From NCBI GenBank assembly GCA_001972305.1, contig BDDD01002108.1, positions 15,795 to 79,794 on the forward strand: DNA of 64,000 nt, written 5' to 3'. Shown here piece after piece: positions 1-11,290 of the stretch. The translations under genes and the position numbers were made by a program. The DNA is from Cephalotus follicularis. Lineage: Eukaryota; Streptophyta; Magnoliopsida; Oxalidales; Cephalotaceae. Within the stretch, counting starts at the first letter, position 1, and each line of letters starts with the position of its first letter. A model generated the notes under the pieces. That model searched no databases. It was not told the DNA's origin and worked only from the letters and a program-made list of their open reading frames with translations.

Positions 1-1330
1 ACGAACCTCCGTAACTTTCCTCGGTTGGGTCCAATCAATAATACTTTCTATCTTTGACGGATCCACCGTCAATCCTTCACTTGACACTATCTGACCTAGG
101 AAAGTCACATGATCTAGCCAAAATTCGCACTTGCTGAATTTGGCGTACAGCTGTTCCTTCCGTAGTATCTGCAATACAATCTTCAAGTGCTGCATGTGTT
201 CCTCAATGCTCTCTGAGTAGATCAGAATGTCATCTAAAAATATCACAACAAACTGATCAAGATAAGGTTGGAACACTCTGTTCATTAGACACATAAAGGC
301 TGCAGGAGCATTAGTCAAACCAAACGGCAGTATCAGAAATTCGTAGTGCCCATATCTGGTTCGAAATGCAGTCTTCTCCACATCACCTTCTAGGATCCTC
401 AACTGATGATAACCTATCCTCAGGTCAAGTTTGGAGAACATAGTTGAGCCTTGCAATTGGTCGAACAATTCCTCAATATGTGGCAGAGGATACTTGTTCT
501 TCACCGTCACTTGATTCAACAGCCTGTAATCAATGCATAGCCGCATCGATCCATCCTTCTTCTTCACAAACAGAACCGGTGCTCCCCATGGTGATACACT
601 CGGTCTGATAAAACCCTTGTCAAGATAATCCTGCAACTGAACTTTCAACTCCTTCAGTTCGGCAGGAGCCATTCGGTATGGTGCTCTGGATATCGGAGCA
701 GTTCCAGGCAATAATTCAATGCTGAACTCGATTTCCCTCTCCGATGGCAACGAAGTGAGTTCATCTGGAAACACATCAGGAAAATCACATACAACAGGCA
801 CTTGATCAATACTAGGCGTACCTTTCGTATGATCAATCACATACGCCAAATAGCCCTCGTATCCTTGCTTGAGATATTTCTGTGCTCGTGTATATGAAAT
901 GATCGGAGCAGTAACATTCTTCTCTCCGATAAACTTGCACTCAGTCCCATCTTGAAGATAAAAGGTCATCATCTTGTTGTAGCAATCAACACAAGCATGA
1001 TGAGTATATAGCCAGTCCATCCCCAAGATTACATCAAACTCTCGGATAGGTAACACTATCAAGTTAGCGGACAATTCAATCCCAGCTATCACGATTTCAC
1101 AGTCTTTCATAACAGTATCAGACAAAAGACAAGTACCCGCAGGAGTACTCACCTCCAAAACATACGGTAATCTAGAAGTAACACCATGCAACTTACGAGC
1201 AAAAATAGATGCAAAAAATGAATGCGTCGCACAAGGGTAAATCAACACATGAGCTAATATGCCAGATATATAGATAGTACCTCCTACAACAGTAGTAGAT
1301 TCTGGCACATCATCTTTAGATAAGGTGTAG
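1..1330 (-). pseudogene. pol: A1 protease and reverse transcriptase region
   Basis: Read on the minus strand, about 1330-1000 resembles a retroviral-type aspartic protease (a THSF-type segment, then DVILGMDWL). From about 720 down to 1 it resembles Ty3/gypsy reverse transcriptase, with [37 protein letters not shown] and FLDDILIYS. These are family hallmarks. RNase H and integrase would lie outside the window. Confidence 0.88.
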
Positions 1331-1446
1331 ACCCTACCTTTCACAATCCCCTTGCCGGTGTCCTTCCGCGGTTGAGCTGCTGCAACACTACCACTAGCAC
1401 CAGCACTCCCCTGTTGGCCGCGTGCTTGATCCCTCATCATTGGGCA

Positions 1447-2492
1447 ATTAATCTCCATGTGATCTTGTGAACCACACCTCAAGCATTTTCCCATCTTCTT
1501 CCAACAATCGGTCTCATCATGGTTCGGACGACCGCAAAACGTACATCCACTAGCATTCTGCTGACTGTTTCGCCCAGGTGTCCTTGATCGTGTGCGTCTA
1601 GAACCACCTTGCCCTCTGTTGTCAGATCAGTTTGACTTAGCAGGATTATTGCTTCCCTGCCCTTGTGACTGTACGACACTCGATTGATTAGTACGAGTCT
1701 GTTCTGCCCTTCTCTCATTCGCGTCAGTCTCCAAGATCATGGCTCTCTCAGCAACATCAACAAAAGTGTTCAGCTGCAACAACAACAATTTAGATATGAT
1801 ATCTGGTCGAAGGCCCTTCAGAAACCTTCGGATCATCCGTGCCTCACCCTCCACAAGATAAGGCATGTGACTGTCCAGCTCCACAAATCTGGTCTGGTAC
1901 TGAGCTATCGTCATGTCTCCTTGACGTAACTCCAGTAACTCTGTCTCCCATCTGTCACGCTCTATCTGCGGTACATAAGCATCCATAAACTCGGACTGAA
2001 ATCTGCCCCAAGTCTGGTTAAGTCCGCGAGTCTCCCATTTCGCTTCAGTTCTCTCCCACTAGTACGTAGCTTCGCCCCACAAGCGATATACAGCAAAACT
2101 GAGCTTCTGCTCATCAGTACATTCTAGTGCAGCAAATATCTTTTCCAAATCCCTGATCCACCATTCAGCTACAGTAGCTTTCAACTCACCACTAAAGGTC
2201 GGAGGATTTTGTGGCATAAACCGCTCCAGATCTCGGCCAAATCCACCTGCATGACAAGCATCCGGTGCTGGCTGATATGCCCGGTTAGCCTCGTACATCT
2301 GCCGGATCTGCTCCATGTTCGCTGCATTTGCTGTCGGAAAAGATCAGCCAGGTTGTCAAAATTACTCCTCTCATCATGGACTGGAGGAACATTCACTCCT
2401 TCATTCATTTGCGGAACAGTTTCAGGTACTGGCAGAGCATTGAATCCCTCGTCGGCTCTACGCCTTCCTCGTCTACCTCGACTTAGATCCAT
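1447..2492 (-). pseudogene. gag: A1 gag region
   Basis: Begins at an ATG at 2492 with a basic start (MDLSRGRRGRRR), followed by the retrotransposon gag core rich in W, E and LRQGDM-type residues. It ends with two CCHC zinc knuckles (about 1507-1550 and 1447-1490) of spacing CX2CX4HX4C, which bind nucleic acid in nucleocapsid proteins. The start was chosen because A2 has the same MDL-RGRR start just after its primer site. Fossil coding region with a few breaks. Confidence 0.85.
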
Positions 2493-2582
2493 TTTGTTTC
2501 CTATATGGAATGACAAAAATCATTAGGAAACATTTCATTCAAATTTCTGAGAAACTTATCCCAGCTAGCATATATGGAATAT

Positions 2583-2594
2583 GCTCTGATACTA
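2583..2594 (-). other. A1 primer-binding site (tRNA-iMet type)
   Basis: On the minus strand the bases just inside the LTR read TAGTATCAGAGC, one change from TGGTATCAGAGC, the usual complement of the plant initiator-methionine tRNA 3' end. It fixes the inner edge of the LTR and the direction of the element. Confidence 0.85.
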
Positions 2595-3768
2595 TGCTGT
2601 CACACCCCGTTATTTCAACACCATCATCGACAAGCATATATGGTGATATCAGTATTAAACATACATTCCAGCATTTCATTAGACAGTATATAAACAATAT
2701 GCAGAAGCAGTCAATAAGCCAGAATATAAACAACCGTCCGCACGCATCCCATACTACGTGCGGTTACAAGTCAAATATTATCCTTAACATAAGGAAGAAA
2801 ATACAACAGTACACGGAGTGTGATCCGTTCAGTACAATTACAGTAAAACATAAGGAAAATAACAACCTTAATATCGAAAATAAGAAGCTCTCCAAGCTTC
2901 AGCAGCAATCCCCAAGTCTTTGCTCAATCTGAAATTGTAGGGGGTTAGCCGTTGTCCTCACTTGGCTAAGTAGGTAGATAAAGCATGTAGAAGAAACTAT
3001 ACATGTAAATATGTAAGACAGATAATGCATATGTAATTATTTCAAATAGGTACGCAATCATGCCAAATGGCCATAGACAGTACATATGCAAGAATACCGC
3101 ACAAGGGTACAATCAATTCATACAGTGGTTTGGGTGTCACCTGTAGCTAACTCCTAGCACCAACTGTGCACCACCTAGCTATCACCTTTACTCCAAAGAT
3201 GACAGGTAGGTAACATTTACTACTGGCGTTGGCGGGTAGTTTAACAATGAAATCTGCAATGTAGACAGTAAGGGTGATACTCTGGCCAACTCCTGGCACC
3301 CAGAATCACATCCGTAGTCAGGGATAACCTCCATCACTAACTACGGCAGTAAGCATAGACAATCAATTCATTCAGTGTAATTCAGTAATAAAACTACATA
3401 TATGAATAATATGTAATATCAATGGTTTCTTTAGAAACATAAAACATTTCAGTGATCGTACATCTCATATGAGGGAAACGATATCAGTACAGTGGTGGTT
3501 CTCGATTGGAGAACAAAACAGTAACAGTATCTCTAGTGAGAGGAAAATATCAGTTGGTATAACAAGATTTTCAAATAGAAAACCGTTTATAAAACCATTG
3601 TTTATGCTTTAAGCATCAAGTTGGTAAATCCGTGAATATGTATGCATATCAATAGAATTTTACCCAATAACAGTAATAATGATTACAATATAACATATCA
3701 GGAATGTTTGCAACCACAATCAATTCATTCAGTCAATTTACAATTTTCTACATTTTCTGGTCTACAGC

Positions 3769-3900
3769 GTCGACAGTTAGTATTTAAGCGTTGACGGTTA
3801 AAGGCCAGGCGTCGACATTACACAGTTTGAGCGTCGACATTCCAAGCATTACTATGCCATTTCCGTATCAAGCGTCGATAGTTACCTTATAAGCGTCGAC
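3769..3900. repeat. 21-bp phased palindrome array, A1 LTR block 2
   Basis: Cores related to GTCGAC start at 3769, 3790, 3811, 3833, 3874 and 3895. Steps are 21, 21, 22, 41 and 21, the 41 being two steps with a decayed site between. The flank version is AAGCGTCGACGCTT. The bases between cores differ from step to step, so it is not an ordinary tandem repeat. On the LTR's own strand it lies downstream of the donor-like GGTAAGT. Confidence 0.8.
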
Positions 3901-4822
3901 GCTTCTGGGTTTAATACGAATCCCAGGAGCAGTTTCAAAACAGGGGATGTATGGAAATCAATTTAAACTCAGTACAATTCATCATGCAACCAAGTATCAA
4001 CTATCATAACATACTACACATGTTATATGTTCAAAAACATGTCTAAATCCCCTACCTCAAATGCTATCCCAAGATCAATTTGGAATTGATCTTTCACTTT
4101 GTGTTATCCAAGCTTTTCACCAACAAAGCTTCCAATCCAGCAAGATTAATCTAAATCATGCATGTTTATAGGCTTTAGATACGAATTCAGTAGGTTAAAT
4201 AGTCATCTAACCATGATAGCATCAAGGAATTGAACCAAGCTTATGATTAAATCCTAAGCTCCATCTCTTTGAACAACATAACAAGTTCAAGTTCTAAATC
4301 CTAGATTCTCTCCCTAACGTTTGTCAACAATGGACATGCATATCAATTTAATCTGTCTCCATAATTGTTAACCACAGCAACAACAAGGAATTTCGGTTAC
4401 TTACCAAATCCAGGTGATGTTACCAAGCTTTCCTCTCTTTGCTTCAAGTTCCTTCCTCCTCTAGCAATTCTTCAACAATTGTCCAGTTGGTCTCACAATT
4501 CTCTCAGTGTTTCTAACACTCAACCAGCTTAAACACCAGCTGATATAAGAGTTCAAACTTTTGCCTTTGATTTTCTTTGTCAGTTTCCCTTTACTCCCTT
4601 GCACTCTCTCTCACTTCACATGCATATACTCACTTTTTTTCTTTGCAGATTGTGCAGGTTGAAGGAAGGCATGCAAGGCCTTAGTTCTGGTGTTAACAAC
4701 AGTTGGCAAGGACCCCCTTGCATGGAAAACACGTCTAAGGACGCGTGCCTTGGATCCCCTCATTTAAACCTTTAATTTCCATGCCAACATACACGTGTTC
4801 TGCGCCAGAACACGACCAAAGC

Positions 4823-4978
4823 GTCGACTGTTAGCCTTGGGCGTCGGCGCTTAATGCGCCCTTAGGTGTTTATACGGAGCGTTTTAAGTCGACTGTTGGT
4901 GCCTAACTTAGTCTTCAAAGGTGCATTTTGACACATGCCAGGTCTTAAAGTGTCGACGGTGTAATTTTAGGCGTCGGC
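4823..4978. repeat. Phased palindrome array, A1 LTR block 1
   Basis: Cores at 4823, 4843, 4888, 4952 and 4973 (GTCGAC or GTCGGC). Steps are 20, 45, 64 (close to three steps) and 21. Flanks are AAGCGTCGACTG or GGCGTCGGCG. On the element's strand it lies within the first 320 bp of the LTR, upstream of the leader. Confidence 0.7.
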
Positions 4979-5139
4979 GGTTTGACACCAAAAATCAATT
5001 CTTTAGATTTCCATTTAAAATTTTATTCCAAGCATTTATCAAACACAAGAATTATAATGATTGGACATAAAATTCAAATGAGTGCACATTTTATTAATCA
5101 TTATCACAATGTATACGAATTGAATTTGCGGTTATTACA

Positions 5140-5458
5140 CCTACTCTACAGATTTGCCGAAGTGAAGTGGAGTTAGTTGCTGAAGCCGTACGTGGAGGCT
5201 TTTGCTTATCTTAAGGTTGTTATGTGTAATGGTTATGTTTTGTAATGAATAAAGTTACACTCCGTTGTTGTATTTACATTTCCATATGTAATATATAACA
5301 TATACTTTTGAGCTTAAGCACGTAGTATGGGCTACGTGTGCATGCTACCTTTTTAATCCAGTGTGTTGTGCTTCCGCAAAAGTTGTAAGTGTTATGTGTT
5401 TTGGTATAATACTGGATTTATGTGATATCATATATTTTTGTTAAAACGGGGTGTGACA
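5140..5458 (+). repeat. A2 5' LTR, 3' remnant
   Basis: Aligns with 12256-12575 of A2's 3' LTR, starting exactly where A1's LTR ends, and closes with CGGGGTGTGACA. The first five bases (CCTAC) correspond to CCAAC in the 3' LTR, so they are both A2 sequence and the likely right-hand target duplication of A1. Confidence 0.9.
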
Positions 5459-5462
5459 AACA

Positions 5463-5474
5463 TGGTATCAAAGC
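5463..5474 (+). other. A2 primer-binding site (tRNA-iMet type)
   Basis: TGGTATCAAAGC lies four bases inside the LTR end, one change from the canonical initiator-Met primer-binding sequence. Confidence 0.9.
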
Positions 5475-5566
5475 ATATTCCTTATATGCTCAAGCTGTGA
5501 TAAGTTTCTCAAAAAATTAAGTGATTTGTTTCCTAATGGTTATTATCATTCCTTATAGGAAACATA

Positions 5567-6720
5567 ATGGATCTCCAAAGAGGAAGGCGGAGAAGGCCTA
5601 GGGCCGAGGATGGAGTGAATGCACCACAAGAACATGGTGATGTTCTGCAAGCGAACGAAGGAAAGAATGATCCACAGATGAATGTAGACAATAATATGCC
5701 ACAAATGCCTGATGGAAGGAGTAACTTTGATCGTATGGCGGATCTCTTCCAACATCAAATTTAGGCTAATGCAGCGAACATGGAGCAATTGTGACAGATG
5801 TATGAAGTGAATCAAGCATACCAACGAGCTCCCGAGGTGTACCGGGCTGACAGATTTGGGAGAGACTTGGAGCGGTTCATACGACAGAATCCTCCGTTGT
5901 TCAAAGGGGAGTTGGATGCTACAGTGGCAGAGCAGTGGATGAAGGAAATGGAGAAGATCTTTGCTTCTTTAGAATGTTCTAATGCACAGAAGTTAAATTT
6001 TGCTGTGTACCGCTTATGGAGAGAAGCTACCCATTGGTGGGAGATGATTGAAGCAAAGTGGGAATCTCTGCATCTTGACCGAACTTGGGACAGATTTCAG
6101 TCTAAGTTCAATGACGCTTATGTTCCACAAATGGAGCGGGGTAGGAGGGAGACAGAGTTGCTTGAGCTGCGTCAAGGAGACATGAAAATGGATCAATACC
6201 AGATACGGTTCATTGAATTGTCCCGACACACGCCCTATCTAGTGGAGGGAGAGTCGAGGAAGATGCGGAGGTTTTTGAAAGGGTTGAGACAGGACATCCG
6301 ATCCAGACTGGTGGCTTTGCAGTTGTATTCTTTTGTTGACATGACAGAAAAGGAGAGAATTCTGGAAGCTGATGCTAATGAGAGAAGGATGGAGAGATCT
6401 CGTGGATCTCAATCGAAGCCTGCTGCTTTGAACCGGCAAGGAAGTAATGATCTTGTGGGTTCTTCAAAGTCCGGAAACAAGGGACGAAGGAACGCTTCTC
6501 GTTCCAAAACACCGAATCAAAGTGATCAACAGAGTTCTGGAGGGTGTAGTTTTTGTGGTCTTTCCAGTCATGATGAAAATAATTGCTGGAAGAAGGTAGG
6601 AAAGTGTTTGAAGTGTGGTTCGCAAGAGCATCGTGTGAAGGATTGTCCTATTGTGAGGGCTCAACAAGGAGATGCTGGACCTAGTGATGGTAGCGCGACT
6701 GTCCAACTGCGAAGAGATTT
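5567..6720 (+). pseudogene. gag: A2 gag region
   Basis: Starts at the ATG after the primer site with MDLQRGRRRR. An acidic, Q/N-rich stretch follows, then the gag core (about 5800-6360; FIRQNPPLFKGELDATVAEQW and WDRFQSKFNDAYVPQ are typical). A basic, Ser-rich linker leads to two CCHC knuckles at about 6545-6586 and 6605-6646. The product would be the capsid/nucleocapsid precursor. Fossil with few breaks. Confidence 0.9.
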
Positions 6721-6789
6721 AGGAAAAGCTGTTATGAAAGGTAGAGTCTATACCTTGTCTAAGGATGATGTACCAAAGTCTCCTTCTGT

Positions 6790-8650
6790 TGTGGGAGGTA
6801 CCATTTTCATATATGGTATTTCAGCTAGAGTTCTGATTGACCCTGGTGCTACACATTCGTTTATTGGATCATGTTTTCTATCTGATTTGAATTGTGTTAC
6901 TGCTTTCTTGCCATATGTTGTGGAGGTGAATACTCCAGCTGGAAATAGTCTGTTATCTGATACTGTGATACGTGGTTGTGGGATCACGATAGCTGGAGTT
7001 CAGTTATCCGCTGATTTGATTGTGTTGTCTATCCAAGATTTTGATGTTATCTTGGGGATGAACTGGCTTTATGCTCATCATGCGAGTGTTGACTGCTACA
7101 ACAAGATGATGACTTTCTATATGCTTGATGGGACTGAGTGTAGGTTTGTCGGAGAGAAGAAGATTTCTGCTTCTATCATTTCTTACACGTGAGTGTAGAA
7201 ATATCTCAAGCGTGGATGTGAAGGTTACTTGGCGTATGTCATTGATCATACAAAAGGTATGCCTAGTCTGGAACAGATACCTGTTGTCTGTGACTTTCCA
7301 GATGTTTTTCCAGATGATCTTGTTTGTTTGCCACCAGAGAGAGAGATGTTGAGTTTAGTATTGAGCTGTTACATGGAACGGCTCCTATATCTAAAGCTCC
7401 TTATAGAATGGCGCCTGCTGAATTAAAGGAGTTGAAAACTCAATTGCAGGACTATCTTGATAAGGGTTTTTTCCAACCGAGTGTGTCACCATGGGGAGCA
7501 CCGGTCTTGTTTGTGAAAAAGAAAGATGGATCGATGAGGTTATGCATCGATTACAGAATGTTGAATCAAGCGACAATGAAGAAAAAGTATCCTCTATCTC
7601 ACATCGAGGAGTTGTTCGATCAGTTGCAAGGCTCAACTGTATTCTCCAAGCTTGACCTGAGGACTGGTTACCATCAGTTGAGGATTCGTGAAAGGGATAT
7701 GGAAAAGACTGCTTTCTGAACCAGATATGGGCACTATGAGTTTTTGATTTTTCCTTTTGGTTTAACTAATGCTCCTGCAGCTTTTATGTGCTTGATGAAC
7801 AGGGTGTTCCAACCCTACCTTGAGCAGTTCGTCGTTATCTTCTTATATGACATTTTGATTTACTCCAGGAGTGTGGAGGAGCATATGCGACATCTCCGGA
7901 TTGTGTTAAAAACCTTGCGAGAGGAACAGTTACACGCGAAGTTCAGCAAGTGTGAGTTTTGGCTGGACCATGTGACTTTTCTTGGTCATATTGTGTCGAG
8001 TGAAGGTTTGTCAGTGGATCCTTCGAAGATAGCAAGTATTGTGGATTGGCTCCAACCGAGGAATGTTACAGAAGTTCGTAGCTTCTTGGGTTTGGCTGGC
8101 TACTATAGAAGGTTTATCGAAGGGTTCTCGAAGCTTGTGAGTCCCTTGACTCGGTTAACTCAAAAGAAAGCAAGTTGGGAGTGGGATGATGCTTGTGAGG
8201 CAAGTTTCCAAGAGTTGAAGAGTCGGCTAGTTTCGGCTCCAGTGTTGTCATTACCTGAGGGTAATGAGGGGTTTACTGTATATAGTGATGCTTCTGGGAA
8301 AGGACTGGGATGTGTCCTTATGCAGCGTGGTCGCATAATAGCTTATGCATCGAGAAAGTTGAAGCCGTACGAGGAGAACTATACCGTACAAGATCTTGAA
8401 TTGGTAGCCATAGTGTTTGCATTACAGAAGTGGAGACATTATCTCTATGGTGCTCAATTTGAGATCTTTGCTGACCATAAGAGCCTAAAGTATTTGTTTT
8501 CCCAGAAGGAGCTGAACATGTTACAGCGAAGGTGGGTGGAGTTCTTTAATGACTACAATTGCAATATCCAATTCCACCTGGGCAAAGCTAATGTTGTAGC
8601 GGATGCTTTGAGTCGCAAGGCAATGATTACCAGTGCGATGGTTTCCCAGT
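6790..8650 (+). pseudogene. pol: A2 protease, reverse transcriptase and RNase H region
   Basis: The protease shows the active-site segment DPGATHSFI (about 6840) and DVILGMNWL (about 7045). The RT shows [14 protein letters not shown] (about 7516), [13 protein letters not shown] (about 7648), [11 protein letters not shown] (about 7760) and the catalytic ILIYS segment (about 7850). RNase H shows [11 protein letters not shown] (about 8278) and ends in the [10 protein letters not shown] tail. The order protease-RT-RNase H-integrase defines Ty3/gypsy. Broken, with a few breaks. Confidence 0.92.
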
Positions 8651-8769
8651 GGAAGCTTTTGGAGGATTTTCAGAGATGGAATCCGTTCATGGTTTCCCGA
8701 GGAGTGATTGTGGCTAGTCTTAGAGCATAATCGGAACTGCTTGACCGTATTCTGAATGCTCAGTACAGT

Positions 8770-10145
8770 GATACCAAGTTGTGGAATGTTCGGGAGAATT
8801 TGGGCTCAGATACTGACTCTGAATTCACCGTACATGCAGATGGCATCTTGAGGATCCGAGGAAGAGTTTGTGTCCCTAAGGATGAAGGCATAAGGAATGA
8901 GCTACTGCAGCAGGCTCATAAATCGCATTATAGTGTTCATCCAGGAAGCTCTAAGATGTGGCACGACCTGAAAAAGAAACTACCGGTGGTGTGGAATGAA
9001 GAGTGACATTACCGGGTATGTAGCGAGATGTCTGACTTGTCAGAGAGTGAAGGCTAAACATCAAAAGCCTGCCGGAATGTTACAACCTTTACCAGTGTTT
9101 GAATGGAAGTGGGATAATGTGACCATGGACTTTGTGTCAGGGTTACTGAGGTCACATAATGGAAAAGACACAGTGTGGGTTTTAGTGGACAGACTGACTA
9201 AGTCTGCGCACTTTCTTCGGATGAACATGACATATTCGATCGAGAAGTTGGCTCGATTATATATCCAGGAGATTGTGAGACTACATGGTGTGCCGGTCAG
9301 CATTTTGTGTGATCGTGATGCGAGATTTACTTCAAGGTTATGGAAGAAGTTCCAAGCAGCATTGGGAACAACCTTGAACTTCAGCACTGCGTTTCACCCC
9401 CAAATCGATAGACAATCGGAGCGCACTATACAAACTCTTGAGGATATGCTCCGTGCTTGTGTCATTGATTTTGTTGGGAGTTGGGAGGATCACATACCAC
9501 TCATAGAATTCTTCTATAACAACAGCTACCATACCATTATTGGGATGGCTCCGTATGAAGCTTTGTACGGATGGATGTGTAGATCGCCAGTATGCTGGGA
9601 TGAAGTGAGGGAAAGACAAGTGTTGGGACCTGATATCGTCCAGGAGACTATTGATAAAGTGGAGATAATCAGGAAGAGATTACATGCTGCAAAAGATTGT
9701 CAGAAGTGCTATGCCGACAGGAGGAGGAGGAATGTAGAGTTTGAGAAGGGAGACCATGTGTTCTTGAGAGTCTCACCTTCGAAGGGCATACACAGATTCA
9801 GCGTGAAAGGGAAATTAGCTCTAAGGTATGTTGGACCATATGAAATACTGGACTGAATTGGGGAAGTTGCTTATCAGATAGCACTATCGCCCAATCTATC
9901 GAATGTGCATAACGTATTTCATGTTTCCATGTTAAGGAAATACGTTCCTGATCCATCTCATATCTTGAGCTTTGATCCTTGGTTTCTTAGTGATAAGTTG
10001 TCGTATAAGGAACGACCGATACGGGTTCTGGATAGACATGAGAAGGTGTTGTGGAATAGGACAATTCCATGGGGTTGAGGAAGCAACCTGGGAACGTGAA
10101 GCGGACATGGTTGAAACATTTCCTCACCTGTTTGGAATGTAAAAT
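8770..10145 (+). pseudogene. pol: A2 integrase and chromodomain-like tail
   Basis: Integrase zinc-binding HHCC elements lie near 8924-9052 (HKSHYSVHPGSSKM, then CLTCQRVK). The catalytic core follows, with MDFVSGL, VDRLTKSAHF and CDRDARFTSRLWKKF to about 9560. The tail (about 9905-10140) has NVHNVFHVSMLRKYVPDPSH and an EEATWERE type end, which is how the chromodomain-like C terminus of Tekay/Del elements usually looks. Broken. Confidence 0.9.
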
Positions 10146-10168
10146 GAAATTCGGGGACGAATTTTTAT

Positions 10169-10181
10169 AAGGAGGGGGGAA
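10169..10181 (+). other. A2 polypurine tract
   Basis: AAGGAGGGGGGAA immediately precedes TGTAATAACC. It primes plus-strand DNA synthesis in the family and fixes the 3' LTR start. Confidence 0.9.
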
Positions 10182-10348
10182 TGTAATAACCGTAAATTTC
10201 AATTAATGTACATTGTAACCATAATAAATAAAATGTGCATTTAATTGAGATTTAATGTCCAAGTGTTATGTGTTTATGGTTGTTGTTGGTTTAAATACAA
10301 GGCTTGAGTTGAAAGTGTGTTGTGGTGTGAATAGTGGGGAACAAAACA

Positions 10349-10408
10349 CCCGACTGTTTGTATAAACGGCCGACTGGTTGCTTTGTATAGAAGTTAAAAA
10401 TAGTCGAC
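10349..10408. repeat. Palindrome array, A2 LTR block 1
   Basis: Three cores: CCCGAC at 10349, GCCGAC at 10369 and GTCGAC at 10403 (steps 20 and 34), each continuing into CTG. They lie 170-220 bp into the LTR, upstream of the leader. A short, weaker block. Confidence 0.6.
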
Positions 10409-11139
10409 TGGTGGAGTCTGAACAGGAAGGCTATGTGTTGCACGAAAACAGAGTGTGGCGTGTTGCTTTGTGGACATGTGTGAGACGACGGATTTCACAA
10501 GGTTAAGTGGCATGGACGTGTCACAGACTGAGTATACTGATGCATTGGTGTCTCTGAGCCTCTGCAACCTGTAAGGAACCAAAATCAGTAAGTAATGAGA
10601 GAGAGGGGAAGAAAAGAGCAAAAGTTGGAGTTGAAGGAATGAGTTGAATTCCTTGGACGAAGCTGCCTATATCAGCTGTTCATGGATGATTTTGAGTGTT
10701 GGAAACGTTGAAAGGAGAGAAGTTAACTTCTGTGTGTGTGCATGAGGAACTGAAGCAAGTGGAGTTAACTTGGAATAGAAGCTGGGAATTCCTTTTCGGT
10801 AAGCTTCTGTTGTTGAATTCCAGTTGCTGTTATGGTTGTTCAGTAGTAGATACGTACTGATTTTGTTATGTATAACTACTGCTAACATGCGATCGTAGCC
10901 TGAATTGCTGGTTGTTTTGGTTGAAAGTGGAAGTTGGGACTTAGAGAGAAGAATCATTTCAACTGATTCTAGGATAGCGTTTGAGGTAGGTAGAAGGAAT
11001 TTATGACATGATTCTGATATATATAGCATACTTTTCGTGCTATGATAGCCTATATGTGTTTGCATGTTGATTGGAATTCAATTTGAGGTTGTTTTCATGC
11101 ATACTCTGTTTCTGCTGAAAACGAACTTGGGCTTGGACA

Positions 11140-11290
11140 ACCGACTGTCTTGAGTGTCAGTCGACTGCTTAATGTAAACAGCCGGCTGTTTAGTACAAAC
11201 ATCCGACTACTAAATGTATTCCAGCCGGCTATTCATATAGAACAGTCGACTGTGTAAGGCAACAATCGACTGTGAAGGAAAACAGACGAC
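11140..11290. repeat. 21-bp phased palindrome array, A2 LTR block 2
   Basis: Eight cores start at 11140, 11160, 11181, 11202, 11224, 11245, 11265 and 11285, so the steps are 20, 21, 21, 22, 21, 20 and 20. Versions are ACCGAC, GTCGAC, GCCGGC, TCCGAC, GCCGGC, GTCGAC, ATCGAC and GACGAC, nearly all followed by CTG or a close variant. Sequences between cores are unrelated. On the LTR strand the block lies downstream of the leader and the donor-like GGTAAG. Confidence 0.9.

Larger units (their letters stand above)
1..5139 (-). mobile_element. Ty3/gypsy element A1, Tekay/Del-like, partial
   Basis: Minus-strand LTR retrotransposon reading leftward off the window. Seen in order: 5' LTR (2598-5139), initiator-Met primer site, gag with two zinc knuckles, aspartic protease, and reverse transcriptase up to the window edge. 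It is the same family as A2 immediately to the right: same gag start, paired CX2CX4HX4C knuckles and matching LTR ends. The outer LTR edge at 5139 abuts the middle of A2's 5' LTR, so A1 inserted into A2 and is the younger of the two. It is broken, with a few breaks in gag, while protease to RT looks largely open. The integrase and the other LTR must lie left of the window. Confidence 0.9.
2598..5139 (-). repeat. A1 5' LTR (2.54 kb)
   Basis: Bounded by TGTCACACCCCG on the left and TTATTACA on the right, so on its own strand it runs TGTAATAACCGC...CGGGGTGTGACA. A2's 3' LTR begins and ends nearly the same way (TGTAATAACCGT...GGGGTGTGA). It holds two palindrome arrays (3769-3900 and 4823-4978) of the GCGTCGACGC type, whereas A2's LTR carries the CAGTCGACTG type. 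A donor-like GGTAAGT reads on the minus strand at 4398-4404, between the two arrays. Confidence 0.9.

Noticed and set aside
4982-5176. Small open frame crossing the A1/A2 boundary
   Set aside because: It spans two unrelated LTR sequences across an insertion junction, so it cannot be an old gene.
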